Below are positions 1-8,735 of a stretch of 64,000 bases of DNA, piece after piece. The stretch's first letter is position 1. Every line of letters starts with the position of its first letter. Origin of the DNA: Paludibacteraceae bacterium. GTDB taxonomy: Bacteria; Bacteroidota; Bacteroidia; Bacteroidales; Paludibacteraceae. The translations under genes were made by a program, and so were the position numbers. Below the pieces are notes generated by a model, which saw nothing but the letters and a program-made list of their open reading frames with translations, was not told the DNA's origin and did no database searches. Location: positions 9,953 through 73,952 of the forward strand of contig JAEDGZ010000007.1 in assembly GCA_016297215.1 (NCBI GenBank). Reading direction: 5' to 3'.

Positions 1-1
1 A

Positions 2-1537
2 ATTCCAAATTCCGTAATCAGTATTGGGGACGAAGCGTTTTACAATGTTCCGAATATCATTTATAGTGGAACAGCCACTGGAACGCCATGGGGAGCTAGA
101 AGTGTAAATGGATATGTTGAGAAGTATTTCGTATATGAAAGCGAAGCTAAAACCCAATTATTGGCATGTAGTTCTGCAGCAAAAGGAAACATAACTATTG
201 CCAACTCCGTAACAAACATTGGAAAATATGCATTCAATGATTGTGCATCAATCACTTCCATCACTATTCCCAATTCTGTAATAAACATAGACGACTACGC
301 ATTTACAAACTGCCCGGGGCTCACATCCATCACCTTGCCAAACTCCGTAACAAACATTGGAGGTTGTATATTTGAGAACTGCTTAAATTTGAGTTCTGTA
401 ATAATCGGAGGTGATTCTATGATGAATATTAGTCCTTATGCTTTCGATTATTGCAAAGCCATAACATCCATTACATGGGATATCAAAAACCATAAAGGAG
501 GATGGACTACAGGAGGTACTGTGTATGATAAAAATTATAAAGATTTTTCTCCTTTCTATAAGATACGTGATCAAATTACTTCTTTTGTCTTTGGAAACAA
601 TGTAGAAGATATTCCTGCATGTCTTTGTTGCGGTTTAGATAGCCTTACTTCTGTTACAATTTCTAACTCTGTAAAAAATATCGGATATGATGCTTTTTAT
701 GACTGTCGGAGTTTAACTTCTATTACACTGCCTAATTCCATAAAATATATTGGAACGGGAGCATTTGAGCACTGCGTAGAACTGAACTCCATTAACATCC
801 CAAATTCGGTAACAGGGATAGCAAATTATGCTTTTAGTAGTTGTTATTCTCTCACATCTATCAACATTGGTAACTCTGTAACATGGATTGGAGATTACGC
901 TTTTGATGGTTGTTCTTCTCTTTCCGATGTCACCATCGGTGAGTCTATTAAAGTCATTGGATCATTTGCTTTTGCCGGTTGTTTTGCAATTACCAAAACT
1001 AATTACACCGGCGACATAGCAGATTGGTGTATGATACAATTTTCAAATAACATTAGTAATCCTATCTATTATTCACATAATTTGTATATTAAAGATGTAG
1101 AAATAAATGATTTAGAAATTCCCAACTCTGTTAAGAAGATTGGTGAATATGCATTCTATAATTGTTATAGCCTTAGAACTATAACCATCCCACATTCTGT
1201 AACAAGAATTATGAGTTCTGCTTTCTATTCGTGCAAAGCAATATCAGATGTATATTGCAAAGCAATGACCCCTCCTGAATGTGCTCCCTATTGTTTCGAC
1301 TACATTCCTACAGACTGCAAACTTCATGTCCCTTTGGGAACTAAAACTGCTTACCAAACTAAATATGGTTGGAAACAATTCTATCATATCTTTGAAGAAG
1401 ACTTTACTAATTTGTTGCCTGAGACGCATGTATCTTCACCCTTCAGCACCACCATTCGAAAAGTACTCTACAATGGACAAATATTTATACAAAAAGGAAA
1501 TAACAAGACTTACACTGTAACGGGAATAGAATTATAA
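2..1537 (+). CDS. BspA-like leucine-rich-repeat surface protein, 5' truncated by window edge
   Basis: The frame is open from the first full codon at position 2 and begins inside a repeat (IPNSVISIG), so the true start lies upstream. About 511 codons are visible. They form tandem ~23-residue repeats of the LRR_5/BspA type (pattern SLTSI.IPNSV..IG..AF..C), interrupted near residues 125-195 by a less regular stretch. A capping segment follows (CKAMTPPECAPYCF) and the protein ends in a short tag-like tail (VLYNGQIFIQKGNKTYTVTG-like) resembling type A C-terminal signals of type IX secretion cargo. BspA-like proteins are typically surface adhesins; that role is inferred here. Base composition is AT-richer than the following genes, which is common for these repeat proteins. 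A strong terminator lies 44 bp after the stop. Confidence 0.85.
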   Translation: MPNSVISIGDEAFYNVPNIIYSGTATGTPWGARSVNGYVEKYFVYESEAKTQLLACSSAAKGNITIANSVTNIGKYAFNDCASITSITIPNSVINIDDYAFTNCPGLTSITLPNSVTNIGGCIFENCLNLSSVIIGGDSMMNISPYAFDYCKAITSITWDIKNHKGGWTTGGTVYDKNYKDFSPFYKIRDQITSFVFGNNVEDIPACLCCGLDSLTSVTISNSVKNIGYDAFYDCRSLTSITLPNSIKYIGTGAFEHCVELNSINIPNSVTGIANYAFSSCYSLTSINIGNSVTWIGDYAFDGCSSLSDVTIGESIKVIGSFAFAGCFAITKTNYTGDIADWCMIQFSNNISNPIYYSHNLYIKDVEINDLEIPNSVKKIGEYAFYNCYSLRTITIPHSVTRIMSSAFYSCKAISDVYCKAMTPPECAPYCFDYIPTDCKLHVPLGTKTAYQTKYGWKQFYHIFEEDFTNLLPETHVSSPFSTTIRKVLYNGQIFIQKGNNKTYTVTGIEL

Positions 1538-1580
1538 GTCATAACAGCAAATAAAGAATCATATTCACAATTTCGAGAAT

Positions 1581-1611
1581 AAGTTGCCTAATATATTAAG
1601 TTAGGCAACTT
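1581..1611 (+). terminator. Rho-independent terminator after the LRR gene
   Basis: A perfect 11-bp stem (AAGTTGCCTAA, 1581-1591, with 1601-1611) and a 9-nt loop are followed by a T-rich tract (GTTTTTTTC). The core TTAGGCAAC resembles the stems at 4141, 14494 and 47299. Confidence 0.9.
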
Positions 1612-1744
1612 GTTTTTTTCTTTTTAATTTATATGACCTTCTTCGTCCTGGCTGACAGCCACCATTAGATGCTTTTTTGGCATAATTTTTGGTTAGAGTG
1701 TGATGGTATAGCATAACGCAAGTATTACTCTAAAACATACACCT

Positions 1745-2635
1745 ATGACTCAACGCACGCATTTAATATCCGTCTTTAACGACACGAGGGATTGTATTCA
1801 GGGGAATGCGAGGTATCGGGCAGCGGTGGAGGAGGCGATAAGCAAACAGACCATAGTGCTTGAGAGTGAGCCTATTTCTGTTCCGTCCGCTACCTTCGAC
1901 AGACCTGCTCGGGTAATCGTTACCCATAATCGCACACTGGAAGCAGCAGCACAATACATAGAGCAAAATACCGCGGGCGACTTAGTCGGCAGAGAAGCCT
2001 CCCTACCCCGTGCATCTGCATCCCCTAAAGTCTGTGTGCTCAATTTTGCTTCCGCCACCAACCCGGGCGGCGGTGTGGAGCATGGGGCATCCGCCCAAGA
2101 GGAGTGTATCTGTCGGTGCTCCACGCTGTATCCCTGTCTGACAGCACCTGCTATGTCGGATGGCTTCTACAAGCCGCATCAGCTATCCAAGAATCCGTTG
2201 CATAACGACGACATCATCTACACACCCAATGTGCTGGTGCTAAAAGATGATGATTACCACATGCTCCCCAAGCCTTTCGCAGTGGATGTGATTACTTGTG
2301 CCGCGCCTAATCTCCGCCCGATTCCTGCTAATTTAGACAACGCAGACGGCAAGATACAGGCCACCATCTCTAACGAAGAACTTTATCGCTTGCACGTGCA
2401 GCGTGCCCGCAGAATAATGACTGTCGCCGCTAACCACCACGCAGAGATACTTATCTTGGGGGCGTTTGGTTGCGGCGCGTTCTGCAATAACCCCACCATC
2501 GTTGCCAAGGCGTATGACACGGTACTAACGGAATTTCTCTATCACTTCCACACCATCGAGTTTGCCGTGTATTGCACCTATTTCTCGCAGCAGAACTACC
2601 AAGCCTTCCATCAGATTATCCGCCAACACGCCTAA
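1745..2635 (+). CDS. TIGR02452 family protein, microbial-type poly(ADP-ribose) glycohydrolase fold
   Basis: This 296-residue protein matches the TIGR02452/microbial PARG family, whose members have a macrodomain-like fold and remove ADP-ribose. The signature is clear: NFASATNPGGGV followed by GASAQEE and CRCSTLYPCL, the bacterial GGG-X6-8-QEE arrangement that places two catalytic glutamates. The C-terminal ILGAFGCGAFCNNP and VFxxY-like region also fit. No signal peptide is visible, so it is probably cytosolic. Between the N-terminal domain and the catalytic core lies GREASLPRASASP, which looks like inserted sequence compared with my memory of the family; its DNA (about 1993-2030) resembles a degenerate palindromic element. 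No ADP-ribosyltransferase or toxin partner is adjacent. The exact substrate is unknown. Confidence 0.85.
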   Translation: MTQRTHLISVFNDTRDCIQGNARYRAAVEEAISKQTIVLESEPISVPSATFDRPARVIVTHNRTLEAAAQYIEQNTAGDLVGREASLPRASASPKVCVLNFASATNPGGGVEHGASAQEECICRCSTLYPCLTAPAMSDGFYKPHQLSKNPLHNDDIIYTPNVLVLKDDDYHMLPKPFAVDVITCAAPNLRPIPANLDNADGKIQATISNEELYRLHVQRARRIMTVAANHHAEILILGAFGCGAFCNNPTIVAKAYDTVLTEFLYHFHTIEFAVYCTYFSQQNYQAFHQIIRQHA

Positions 2636-2672
2636 GAATTTACGATTTACGATTTACAATTTACGATTTAGC
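2636..2672. repeat. Short direct repeats of TTTACGA/TTTACAA between genes
   Basis: The whole 37-bp gap between the PARG stop and the next start is made of 7-10-nt words (ATTTACGATTTACGATTTAC and similar). Comparable word arrays occur at many gene borders in this window. Confidence 0.7.
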
Positions 2673-3317
2673 ATGCTAAAGAAACTACGAAGTGTCTGCA
2701 ATAGCTTTCGCCCCACTACCATTTGCCTATGGGGAGTCCTATCGCTCGTTGCCATTGTGTTGGTTTGCAACATTGTGGTGCTGGCGGTAGCGGGCGGGCG
2801 ATGCTATTCCCATGTAGAGGATGTGCCGCATTGCTGTTGTGGCATCCTGCTCGGTACGGGGCGGTCTGCGGCTCCAAGCCCTTATTACACCGCACGCGTC
2901 CAAGCAGCAACGGAACTACTGCGAAACAAGAAGATAGACACGCTGATTATCTCCGGCGAGAACCAATACGCCGACTACAACGAAGTGGATTCGATGGCAG
3001 CAGACATTCTTGCCGCCGTTCCCGATGCCATTTTAATATATGACTATCAAGGAGTTGACACCTACGCCTCGATGGTCAATGCCGCCAAGAGTTGCAGCTA
3101 CGACAACACATACCTCATCATCTCCCAACGTTTCCACAATCAGCGGGCGGTGTTCTACGGCAGTTTGGTGTTCAGCGAGACCCCAGTAGCATTTAACGCC
3201 GCGGACACGCACAACCTATGGTGGCGTACGCGCAACCTCATTCGGGAATGCCTCGCCCGCACCAAAGCCGTACTCGTTGTCCCCTTTGAACTATTAGGCA
3301 ATAAGGAGTGGGAATAA
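2673..3317 (+). CDS. SanA/ElyC-type DUF218 membrane protein
   Basis: The chosen start is the ATG at 2673, giving 214 residues; the open frame extends upstream into the preceding gene and a repeat array, which makes earlier starts unlikely. One transmembrane helix lies near residues 17-41 (ICLWGVLSLVAIVLVCNIVVL), followed by a DUF218 domain. SanA-like landmarks are ILLGTGRS, the YTARVQAATELL helix, TLIISGENQ, DYQGVDTYASMV and LIISQRFHNQRAVF. SanA-type proteins are tied to envelope integrity and vancomycin exclusion at high temperature in enterobacteria; the function here is inferred from the family only. It sits on the same strand as its neighbours, but the 137-bp gap downstream argues against tight coupling with the nitroreductase. 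Confidence 0.85.
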   Translation: MLKKLRSVCNSFRPTTICLWGVLSLVAIVLVCNIVVLAVAGGRCYSHVEDVPHCCCGILLGTGRSAAPSPYYTARVQAATELLRNKKIDTLIISGENQYADYNEVDSMAADILAAVPDAILIYDYQGVDTYASMVNAAKSCSYDNTYLIISQRFHNQRAVFYGSLVFSETPVAFNAADTHNLWWRTRNLIRECLARTKAVLVVPFELLGNKEWE

Positions 3318-3380
3318 TTATGCTTACGGATATTGTTTGGCTTGATTTTTGTTATTCTCAGGCTAAACAGTGAATACTAT

Positions 3381-3421
3381 GGTGCGGCTCCCGACGGTAT
3401 CGGGATAAACTTCCGACCGTC
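3381..3421. repeat. Intergenic palindromic segment
   Basis: Nested inverted repeats CCCGA/TCGGG (3390-3394 with 3400-3404) and GACGGT/ACCGTC (3393-3398 with 3416-3421) begin with GGTGCGG, the start of family B elements seen elsewhere. No T tract follows, so it is not an obvious terminator. Confidence 0.55.
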
Positions 3422-3454
3422 CTCTCCACGAGTTACTAACAAAAACCCACAAAT

Positions 3455-4060
3455 ATGCGTAAATTAACCCTATTGGCAGCCCTCGGGAGCATGGTGCTGG
3501 TCGGCTGCACGAATCCTCAGAAGGAGGACACGACAATGAAAGAACAAACCGTTATCGAAAACATCTTAAGTCGCAAGTCGGTGCGCTATTTCACCGGCGA
3601 CACTATCTCCCAGGCGCAGATAGAGACCCTGCTGCGCTGCGCCATGGCAGCCCCGTCGGCAATGAACAAACAGCCGTGGGCATTCATCGTAGTAACTGAC
3701 CCCGCCCTGCTGCAGCGTATCGGCAGCGAGATGCCCAGCACCCGTTGCCAGAACCGCCCCGCCTGCGCCATCGTCCCCTGCGGCGACCTGGGCAAGGCGC
3801 TGGAGAGCCGACCCGACTTCTGGATTAACGACGTGTCGGCTGCCACGGAGAACCTGCTGCTCGCCGCACATGCCATGGGCTTGGGAGCAGTGTGGACGGG
3901 CATCCATCCCGACCCCGACCGCGTGGCGCAGTTGCAGGCGATTCTCCAACTGCCCGAACATATCGTCCCCCTCTGTGTAGTGCCCGTAGGCATCCCCGCA
4001 GAGTCTCCCGCCGTGAAAGAGAAATACACCGAGGAGAATATCCGCTATAATCGGTGGTAA
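3455..4060 (+). CDS. Nitroreductase family protein with lipoprotein signal
   Basis: This 201-residue protein opens with a lipoprotein signal (KLTLLAALGSMVLVGC, lipobox LVGC, Cys18), then a compact FMN-dependent nitroreductase fold. SRKSVRYFTGD is the N-terminal FMN phosphate-binding region, APSAMNKQPWAF is the family hallmark, and NLLLAAHAMGLGAVWTG is the core helix. Nitroreductases reduce nitro groups, quinones or flavins with NAD(P)H. A lipidated copy is found in Bacteroidales, but export of an FMN enzyme is unusual, and the physiological electron donor is unclear. An internal ATG at codon 28 (MKEQTVIENIL) would give a cytosolic form and cannot be excluded. The gene is followed by a palindromic element and a terminator shared with the convergent peptidase gene. 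Confidence 0.88.
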   Translation: MRKLTLLAALGSMVLVGCTNPQKEDTTMKEQTVIENILSRKSVRYFTGDTISQAQIETLLRCAMAAPSAMNKQPWAFIVVTDPALLQRIGSEMPSTRCQNRPACAIVPCGDLGKALESRPDFWINDVSAATENLLLAAHAMGLGAVWTGIHPDPDRVAQLQAILQLPEHIVPLCVVPVGIPAESPAVKEKYTEENIRYNRW

Positions 4061-4084
4061 TGAGCAGTTCATAGTTCCGGAATA

Positions 4085-4108
4085 GCAGGCGAGGACACCT
4101 GCCCGGAC
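4085..4108 (+). repeat. Family A palindromic element, divergent copy
   Basis: GCAGGCGAGGACACCTGC followed by CCGGAC is a variant of the GCAGGCGAGACGCCTGC element, placed 24 bp after the nitroreductase stop. Confidence 0.6.
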
Positions 4109-4140
4109 AATTAACAGGCAAAGAGTGAACTCCATAAAAA

Positions 4141-4177
4141 AATAGGCTATCTAACTTGACTTGTTAGACAGCCTATT
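4141..4177. terminator. Bidirectional terminator between convergent genes
   Basis: A 15-bp stem with one A-C mismatch (4141-4155 with 4163-4177) and a 7-nt loop has A residues on its left and TTTT on its right, so it can serve both the nitroreductase and the minus-strand M3 peptidase. The core GTTAGACAGCCT matches the terminator family noted at 14494 and 47299. Confidence 0.85.
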
Positions 4178-4200
4178 TTCTATGTGATATTAGTTATTCC

Positions 4201-6348
4201 CTACTTCACTTCCACTGCCTTGATGCCGTCGCGCTCCAGCAGAGCGTTGATGGTCGGCTCGCCGCCGCGGAACTTGCGGTAGAGGTCGGCTGCGGGCTCG
4301 GTACCCCCGCGCTCAAGGATATGCTTGCGGAAGAGAGCCGCCGCCTTCTTGTCGAAGATAGTGCCGCTCTTCTGCTGCGCTGCCTTGAAGACGGAGAAAG
4401 CGTCAGCGTCCAGCAGTTCCGACCACTTATACGAGTAGTAGCCTGCGGCGTAACCACCGGAGAAGATATGCGTGAAAGCGGTCTCCATCTGCGTGCCGGG
4501 TACGTCGGGCAGCACCTGCACAGGGCGCATGGCGTCGTTACCGAACTTGATAACCGCCTCCTCGGTGGTGAGGTCGGCAGGCACTGCGAAAGGTGCGCTG
4601 AGCGTGTGCCATGCCATGTCGAGGTAGCCGAACGAGAGTTGGCGGACACAAGCATAGGCGGCATGGTAGGTCTGCGCGCGCTTAATCTTGTCTATCAACT
4701 CCTGCGGCATCGGCTCGCCCGTCTTGTAGTGCTTGGCAAAGGTGTCAAGGAATTCTTTCTCGCCGAGGAAGTTCTCGTTGAACTGCGAGGGTAGCTCCAC
4801 GAAGTCGCGCGGCACGTTGGTGCCCGAGAGGGCGCTGTATTGGCAGCGGGTGAGCATGCCATGGAGCGCGTGCCCGAACTCGTGGAGGAAGGTCTCTACC
4901 TCGTCGTAGGTGAAGAGCGCAGGCTTGTCAGCGGTAGGACGAGTGAAGTTCATCACGTTCACGATATGCGGACGATGGTCTTTCTTGCCCTCCATCCATT
5001 GCCCTTGGAAGTCGTTCATCCATGCGCCGCCGCGCTTGCCGTCGCGCGGGTGGAAGTCAGCGTAATAGACCGCAAGGAACTTGCCTTTCTCGTCGAATAC
5101 CTCGTAGGCGGTTACCTCGGGGTTATACACCTGAATAGCCTTGTTCTCTTTGAAGGTCAGCCCGTAGAGCCGTTTTGCCAAGCCGAACACACCCTGCTTC
5201 ACCGCCTCCAACTCAAAGTAAGGACGGATATCATCGTCCGACACGCTGTATTTCTCTATCTTGAGTTTCTTGGAGTAGTACGACCAGTCCCAGGGCTGAA
5301 GGGTAGCGTAGAACCCGTTGGCGGTGGCGAACTGCTGCAACTCCTCTACCTCCTGCTTAGCAGCAGGCATGTAACTCTCGCGCAGTTGGTCAAGCAGTTT
5401 ATACACCTGCTCAGGCGTCTCCGCCATGGTCTTGTGGAGCGACTTCTCGGCGTAGTTCTGCTTGCCGAAGAGGTTCGCCAGCGCGAGGCGGGTATTGACG
5501 ATGTCAATGATAATCTGTGTGTTATCGAACTCGCCGCCTATGCAACGGCTGTTGTAGGCAGTATAGAGTTCACGACGAATATCGCGGTTGTCAAGGTCTT
5601 CCATCACGGGGCGATAGGTTGTGGGCTTCAGGTCGAGCAACCAGCCTTCCTGTCCTTTCTTCTCTGCGTTGGCGCGCAGCAACGCCTTGGTGTCCTCGTT
5701 CAGTCCGCTGAGGTCTTCCTCGCGGGTGAGGAGCATCGTCCATGCGTTGGTGGCTTTCAGCACGTTCTGCCCGTAGGTGAGCGTCAGTTGGCTTAGGCGC
5801 GCCGTCAGTTCGCGGTAGGTCTGCTTGTCCTCCGGCGAGAGGTTGGCGCCGTTGTTGGCAAACGATTCGTAGATGTCGTCCAGCAGTTTCTGTTGCTCTT
5901 TGTTGAGTTTCAGTTGACTGCGCTGGTCGTACACCACCTTGATACGCTGAAACAAGCCTTCGTTCAGGCGGATGGTGGACGAGTAGTCAGACAACTTCGG
6001 CGAGAGTTCCATCTCAATCTGTTGCAACTGTTCGTTGGTCTCGCTGGAGGTCAGGTTGTAGAAGCAACCTGCCACGATGGTCAGCATCTCGCCCGATTTT
6101 TCATACGCCTCAATGGTGTTTTGGAAGGTGGGCGCAGCGGGGTTATTGACGATGGCATCGATGTCCGCCAGACCTTGCTTCATCGCCTCCTCGAAAGCAG
6201 GCATGTAGTGCTCGGCTTTGATTTCGTTGAAAGGATAGGTCCCGTGCGGGGTCTTCCACTCCTTATAGCGGAAGAAAGGGTTGTCGGTAGCCGCACCGGC
6301 AACCAGCGTAGTAGCAGCAAGTGCCATAGTGATAAGCAGTTTTTTCAT
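4201..6348 (-). CDS. dcp: M3 family metallopeptidase, peptidyl-dipeptidase Dcp type
   Basis: The protein has 715 residues with a signal peptide (LLITMALAATTLVAGA, mature near residue 20), so it is probably periplasmic. It matches the Dcp/oligopeptidase branch of family M3: a long helical N-terminal region, then the zinc motif HEFGH near residues 489-493 (FLHEFGHALHGML), with the third ligand supplied by the ELPSQFNENFL helix about 25 residues later. YHAAYACVRQLSFGYLDMAWH and FSGGYAAGYYSYKWSELLDADAF are typical C-terminal blocks. Dcp releases dipeptides from C-termini of oligopeptides. Length matches the family. It is a single gene with its own terminator; the 60-bp gap to the next gene upstream is a pyrimidine-rich stretch. 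Confidence 0.93.
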   Translation of the reverse strand: MKKLLITMALAATTLVAGAATDNPFFRYKEWKTPHGTYPFNEIKAEHYMPAFEEAMKQGLADIDAIVNNPAAPTFQNTIEAYEKSGEMLTIVAGCFYNLTSSETNEQLQQIEMELSPKLSDYSSTIRLNEGLFQRIKVVYDQRSQLKLNKEQQKLLDDIYESFANNGANLSPEDKQTYRELTARLSQLTLTYGQNVLKATNAWTMLLTREEDLSGLNEDTKALLRANAEKKGQEGWLLDLKPTTYRPVMEDLDNRDIRRELYTAYNSRCIGGEFDNTQIIIDIVNTRLALANLFGKQNYAEKSLHKTMAETPEQVYKLLDQLRESYMPAAKQEVEELQQFATANGFYATLQPWDWSYYSKKLKIEKYSVSDDDIRPYFELEAVKQGVFGLAKRLYGLTFKENKAIQVYNPEVTAYEVFDEKGKFLAVYYADFHPRDGKRGGAWMNDFQGQWMEGKKDHRPHIVNVMNFTRPTADKPALFTYDEVETFLHEFGHALHGMLTRCQYSALSGTNVPRDFVELPSQFNENFLGEKEFLDTFAKHYKTGEPMPQELIDKIKRAQTYHAAYACVRQLSFGYLDMAWHTLSAPFAVPADLTTEEAVIKFGNDAMRPVQVLPDVPGTQMETAFTHIFSGGYAAGYYSYKWSELLDADAFSVFKAAQQKSGTIFDKKAAALFRKHILERGGTEPAADLYRKFRGGEPTINALLERDGIKAVEVK

Positions 6349-6408
6349 ATTCGTTTCGTTTTCCTTTTTATTTTATAACTTCTAGGATTTCTAGTTTTTC
6401 TAGTTCTT

Positions 6409-7743
6409 CTATTTTCCTCTTAGCAGATTGATGTCCCCTGACAATTGATAAATACCTATTATCGATTCGTCAGCCTTGTCCTTTGCTCGCTTGTAGGCGG
6501 CTTTGCTGCGATATTCTGCATTGGCTGCCGCATCGGTGCCGAGCGCACGAATCACGTAGAAATACGCTCCTTCGGCGGCAGGATGGTTGTTGATGGTACC
6601 GTCCCAGCCCTTGGCAGGGTCTTCCGACTCATAGACCAGTTTGCCCCAGCGGTTATAGACCCAGATATGATACTCCTTGAGGGAGCGGTAGAGCACGCGA
6701 AACTCATCGTTCTTTCCGTCTCCGTTGGGAGTAAACACATTGGGCACCAGCAACATCGACTCGCTCACGGCAATACTAATCTCCGTGCTGTCGCGCTGGC
6801 AGTCTTCGGGATTGTCGCCGCAAGGGCAGTGGTTATTGCTTACGTAACTCACTGCGCGGTAGTTGCCGGGCTCGGTGAAGGTGTAGCGTGTCTGCTCGTC
6901 GGTGCGCGAGACTATCAGTCGGGTGGCTTTGTAGATGCGCCATTCGTAATATTCCACCGTGGGCGTGGGGTTGGCTTTGAAGAGGATATCCAGCGGCGCG
7001 GAGCCCGTGAGCACCGAAGCATCGGTCGGTCGCTCCACCTCGTTGCACAACTCGCCCGCCGTACCGCGCACGGTGGTGACGGAGGTGGGCATACTGCGTA
7101 CGGCAACAGGATTATCTATATGGGCTATTGCCGAATCCAAAGGCAAGCCCAACTGCTCCGCGATAGGCTCGTAGGTCAGCACGATATCCGTCGCCTTGCA
7201 GATAGCAGGCAGGCTGTAGATGCCTATTTTGAGCGGCTGCTCGTCCATGACGGCAACGGAGTCCTCCCATTGCAGGCTGCCGCTGTTCCAAGCAAGGTCG
7301 GTGTAGGTGATTTGGCACTCGCGCGCAAGGCTGCGCGTCTGTCCCGTGGGGGTGATATACTGAATCTCAGGCAATGTGCCTTCCACACGCAGTTCTGTAG
7401 CGGTGCAGGAGGGCGTAACCGTGAGCAGGAGGTCTCGAGGTTGGTAAGTGGGATAGGAGAAGGCGTAGAAATACTCTTTCTCGCCGTTATAAATGATGTA
7501 GTAGCCGCCGTCATCGGGGTAAATCTCGTCCGTGTTGGTGGCTACGACGCTATTGTCGGCAATTCGATACCAGTCCGTTGGCGAGCCGTCAGCCGTAGCA
7601 AGATGTACCTCGCCGGCAAAGAGGAAGATAGTGTCGGTTTTTTGGTTTACTATTTGCGTAGCGCTACCTACGCACTTCACATGGAGTGCATAGGTAGCGC
7701 TATAACAAAGGGTTAGCAGTATGCTAATAAGGATTCTTCTCAT
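6409..7743 (-). CDS. Secreted protein with CHU_C (gliding-motility-type) C-terminal domain
   Basis: The protein has 444 residues with a signal peptide (ILISILLTLCYSATYA). The middle contains beta-rich Ig/PKD-like sequence (PLDILFKANPTPTVEYYEWRI, near residues 245-310). Residues about 330-400 form a CHU_C domain, the type B sorting signal of type IX secretion cargo: PNVFTPNGDGKNDEF, IWVYNRWGKLVYES, GWDGTINNHPAAEGAYFYVI. Unlike the usual ending, ~40 residues follow this domain (TDAAANAEYRSKAAYKRAKDK). Its ATG overlaps the serA stop in an ATGA (7740-7743), so the two are translationally coupled although no functional link is known. The N-terminal region is not recognised. Confidence 0.85.
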   Translation of the reverse strand: MRRILISILLTLCYSATYALHVKCVGSATQIVNQKTDTIFLFAGEVHLATADGSPTDWYRIADNSVVATNTDEIYPDDGGYYIIYNGEKEYFYAFSYPTYQPRDLLLTVTPSCTATELRVEGTLPEIQYITPTGQTRSLARECQITYTDLAWNSGSLQWEDSVAVMDEQPLKIGIYSLPAICKATDIVLTYEPIAEQLGLPLDSAIAHIDNPVAVRSMPTSVTTVRGTAGELCNEVERPTDASVLTGSAPLDILFKANPTPTVEYYEWRIYKATRLIVSRTDEQTRYTFTEPGNYRAVSYVSNNHCPCGDNPEDCQRDSTEISIAVSESMLLVPNVFTPNGDGKNDEFRVLYRSLKEYHIWVYNRWGKLVYESEDPAKGWDGTINNHPAAEGAYFYVIRALGTDAAANAEYRSKAAYKRAKDKADESIIGIYQLSGDINLLRGK

Positions 7744-8660
7744 TTGTTCACTTGGAAGCGTGTGTTGCCGTTTTCGATGAAGTCCACAATCTGCTTTGCG
7801 GCGGCAATACCCGCGTTGATATTCGCCTCTGCGGTCTGTGCGCCCATCTTCTTCGGGGTAGCGAAATAGCGTCCCTCGAATAGCGTGCGGAACTTCATGT
7901 CGGCAGAGGGCATGATGTCGGTGATATACTTCAGGTCGGTGCGCTCTTGCATGAGTTGAATCAACTCGTCTTCGTGAATCACCTCTTTGCGTGCGGTGTT
8001 CACGAGGATACCGCCCTTCGGCATACGGTTCACGAGGTCGTGGTTGATGCTCTGCTTGGTCTCCGGCGTGGCGGGGATGTGCAGGCTCACGATATGGCAG
8101 GTGGTGTAGAGTTCCTCTGCGCTGTGCAGCGGCGTTACGCCGGCAGCCGTCATCGCCTCATCGGGGCAGAAAGCATCATAGGCATACACCTCCATGCCGA
8201 AGCCTTGCGCGATACGAGCCACGTTGCGACCCACGTTGCCGAAGGCGTGAATACCCAATTTCTTGCCCTTCAACTCGCTTCCGCTGGTGCCGTTGTAGAA
8301 GTTGCGCACAGCATACACCATCATGCCGAGTGCCAATTCGGCTACGGCGTTGGAGTTCTGCCCGGGGGTGTTCATCGCCACTACGCCGTGGCTCGTTGCA
8401 GCTGCCAAGTCGATATTGTCGTAGCCTGCGCCCGCGCGCACTACTATCTTCAACTGCTTCGCAGCGTCCAGCACTTCCGCGTCCACCACATCAGAGCGGA
8501 TGATGAGTGCATCGGCGTCTGCCACAGCGTCCAGCAGTTGCTGTTTCTCTGTATATTTCTCGAGCAATACGAGGCTGTAGCCTGCTTGCTCCACTACCTC
8601 GCGAATGCCGTCCACAGCCACTTTCGCAAAGGGTTTCTCGGTTGCTACTAATACTTTCAT
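7740..8660 (-). CDS. serA: D-3-phosphoglycerate dehydrogenase, short type (type IIIK)
   Basis: The first step of serine synthesis: 3-phosphoglycerate plus NAD+ to 3-phosphohydroxypyruvate. The start MKVLVATEKPF at 8660 gives 306 residues; the 25 codons upstream do not look like family sequence. The nucleotide-binding core is visible (GIHAFGNVGRNVARIAQGFGMEVYAYD), as are the catalytic arginine region NTARKEV and VRAGAGYDNID. The usual active-site His is replaced by Lys in TPKKMGAQTAEAN, which defines the IIIK type known from Bacteroides and Entamoeba. There is no ACT regulatory domain, consistent with the short type. The gene follows serC by 75 bp and ends in a 4-bp overlap with the CHU_C gene. 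Confidence 0.93.
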   Translation of the reverse strand: MKVLVATEKPFAKVAVDGIREVVEQAGYSLVLLEKYTEKQQLLDAVADADALIIRSDVVDAEVLDAAKQLKIVVRAGAGYDNIDLAAATSHGVVAMNTPGQNSNAVAELALGMMVYAVRNFYNGTSGSELKGKKLGIHAFGNVGRNVARIAQGFGMEVYAYDAFCPDEAMTAAGVTPLHSAEELYTTCHIVSLHIPATPETKQSINHDLVNRMPKGGILVNTARKEVIHEDELIQLMQERTDLKYITDIMPSADMKFRTLFEGRYFATPKKMGAQTAEANINAGIAAAKQIVDFIENGNTRFQVNK

Positions 8661-8735
8661 ACTGTTTACTAATGTTGTGTAAAAAACGGTTGTTCTCTTT
8701 TCCTCCCGCTTGGGGTTCTCATAGAAGCGTTCCAT

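Noticed and set aside
1745..2635. PARG as part of a toxin-antitoxin or phage-defence pair
   Set aside because: Neighbouring genes are a SanA-like protein and an LRR protein; no ADP-ribosyltransferase is adjacent.
4321..6378. Long plus-strand open frames opposite the M3 peptidase (for example 4840-5796)
   Set aside because: They mirror the codons of a strongly supported minus-strand gene in GC-rich sequence, have no family resemblance and no promoter.
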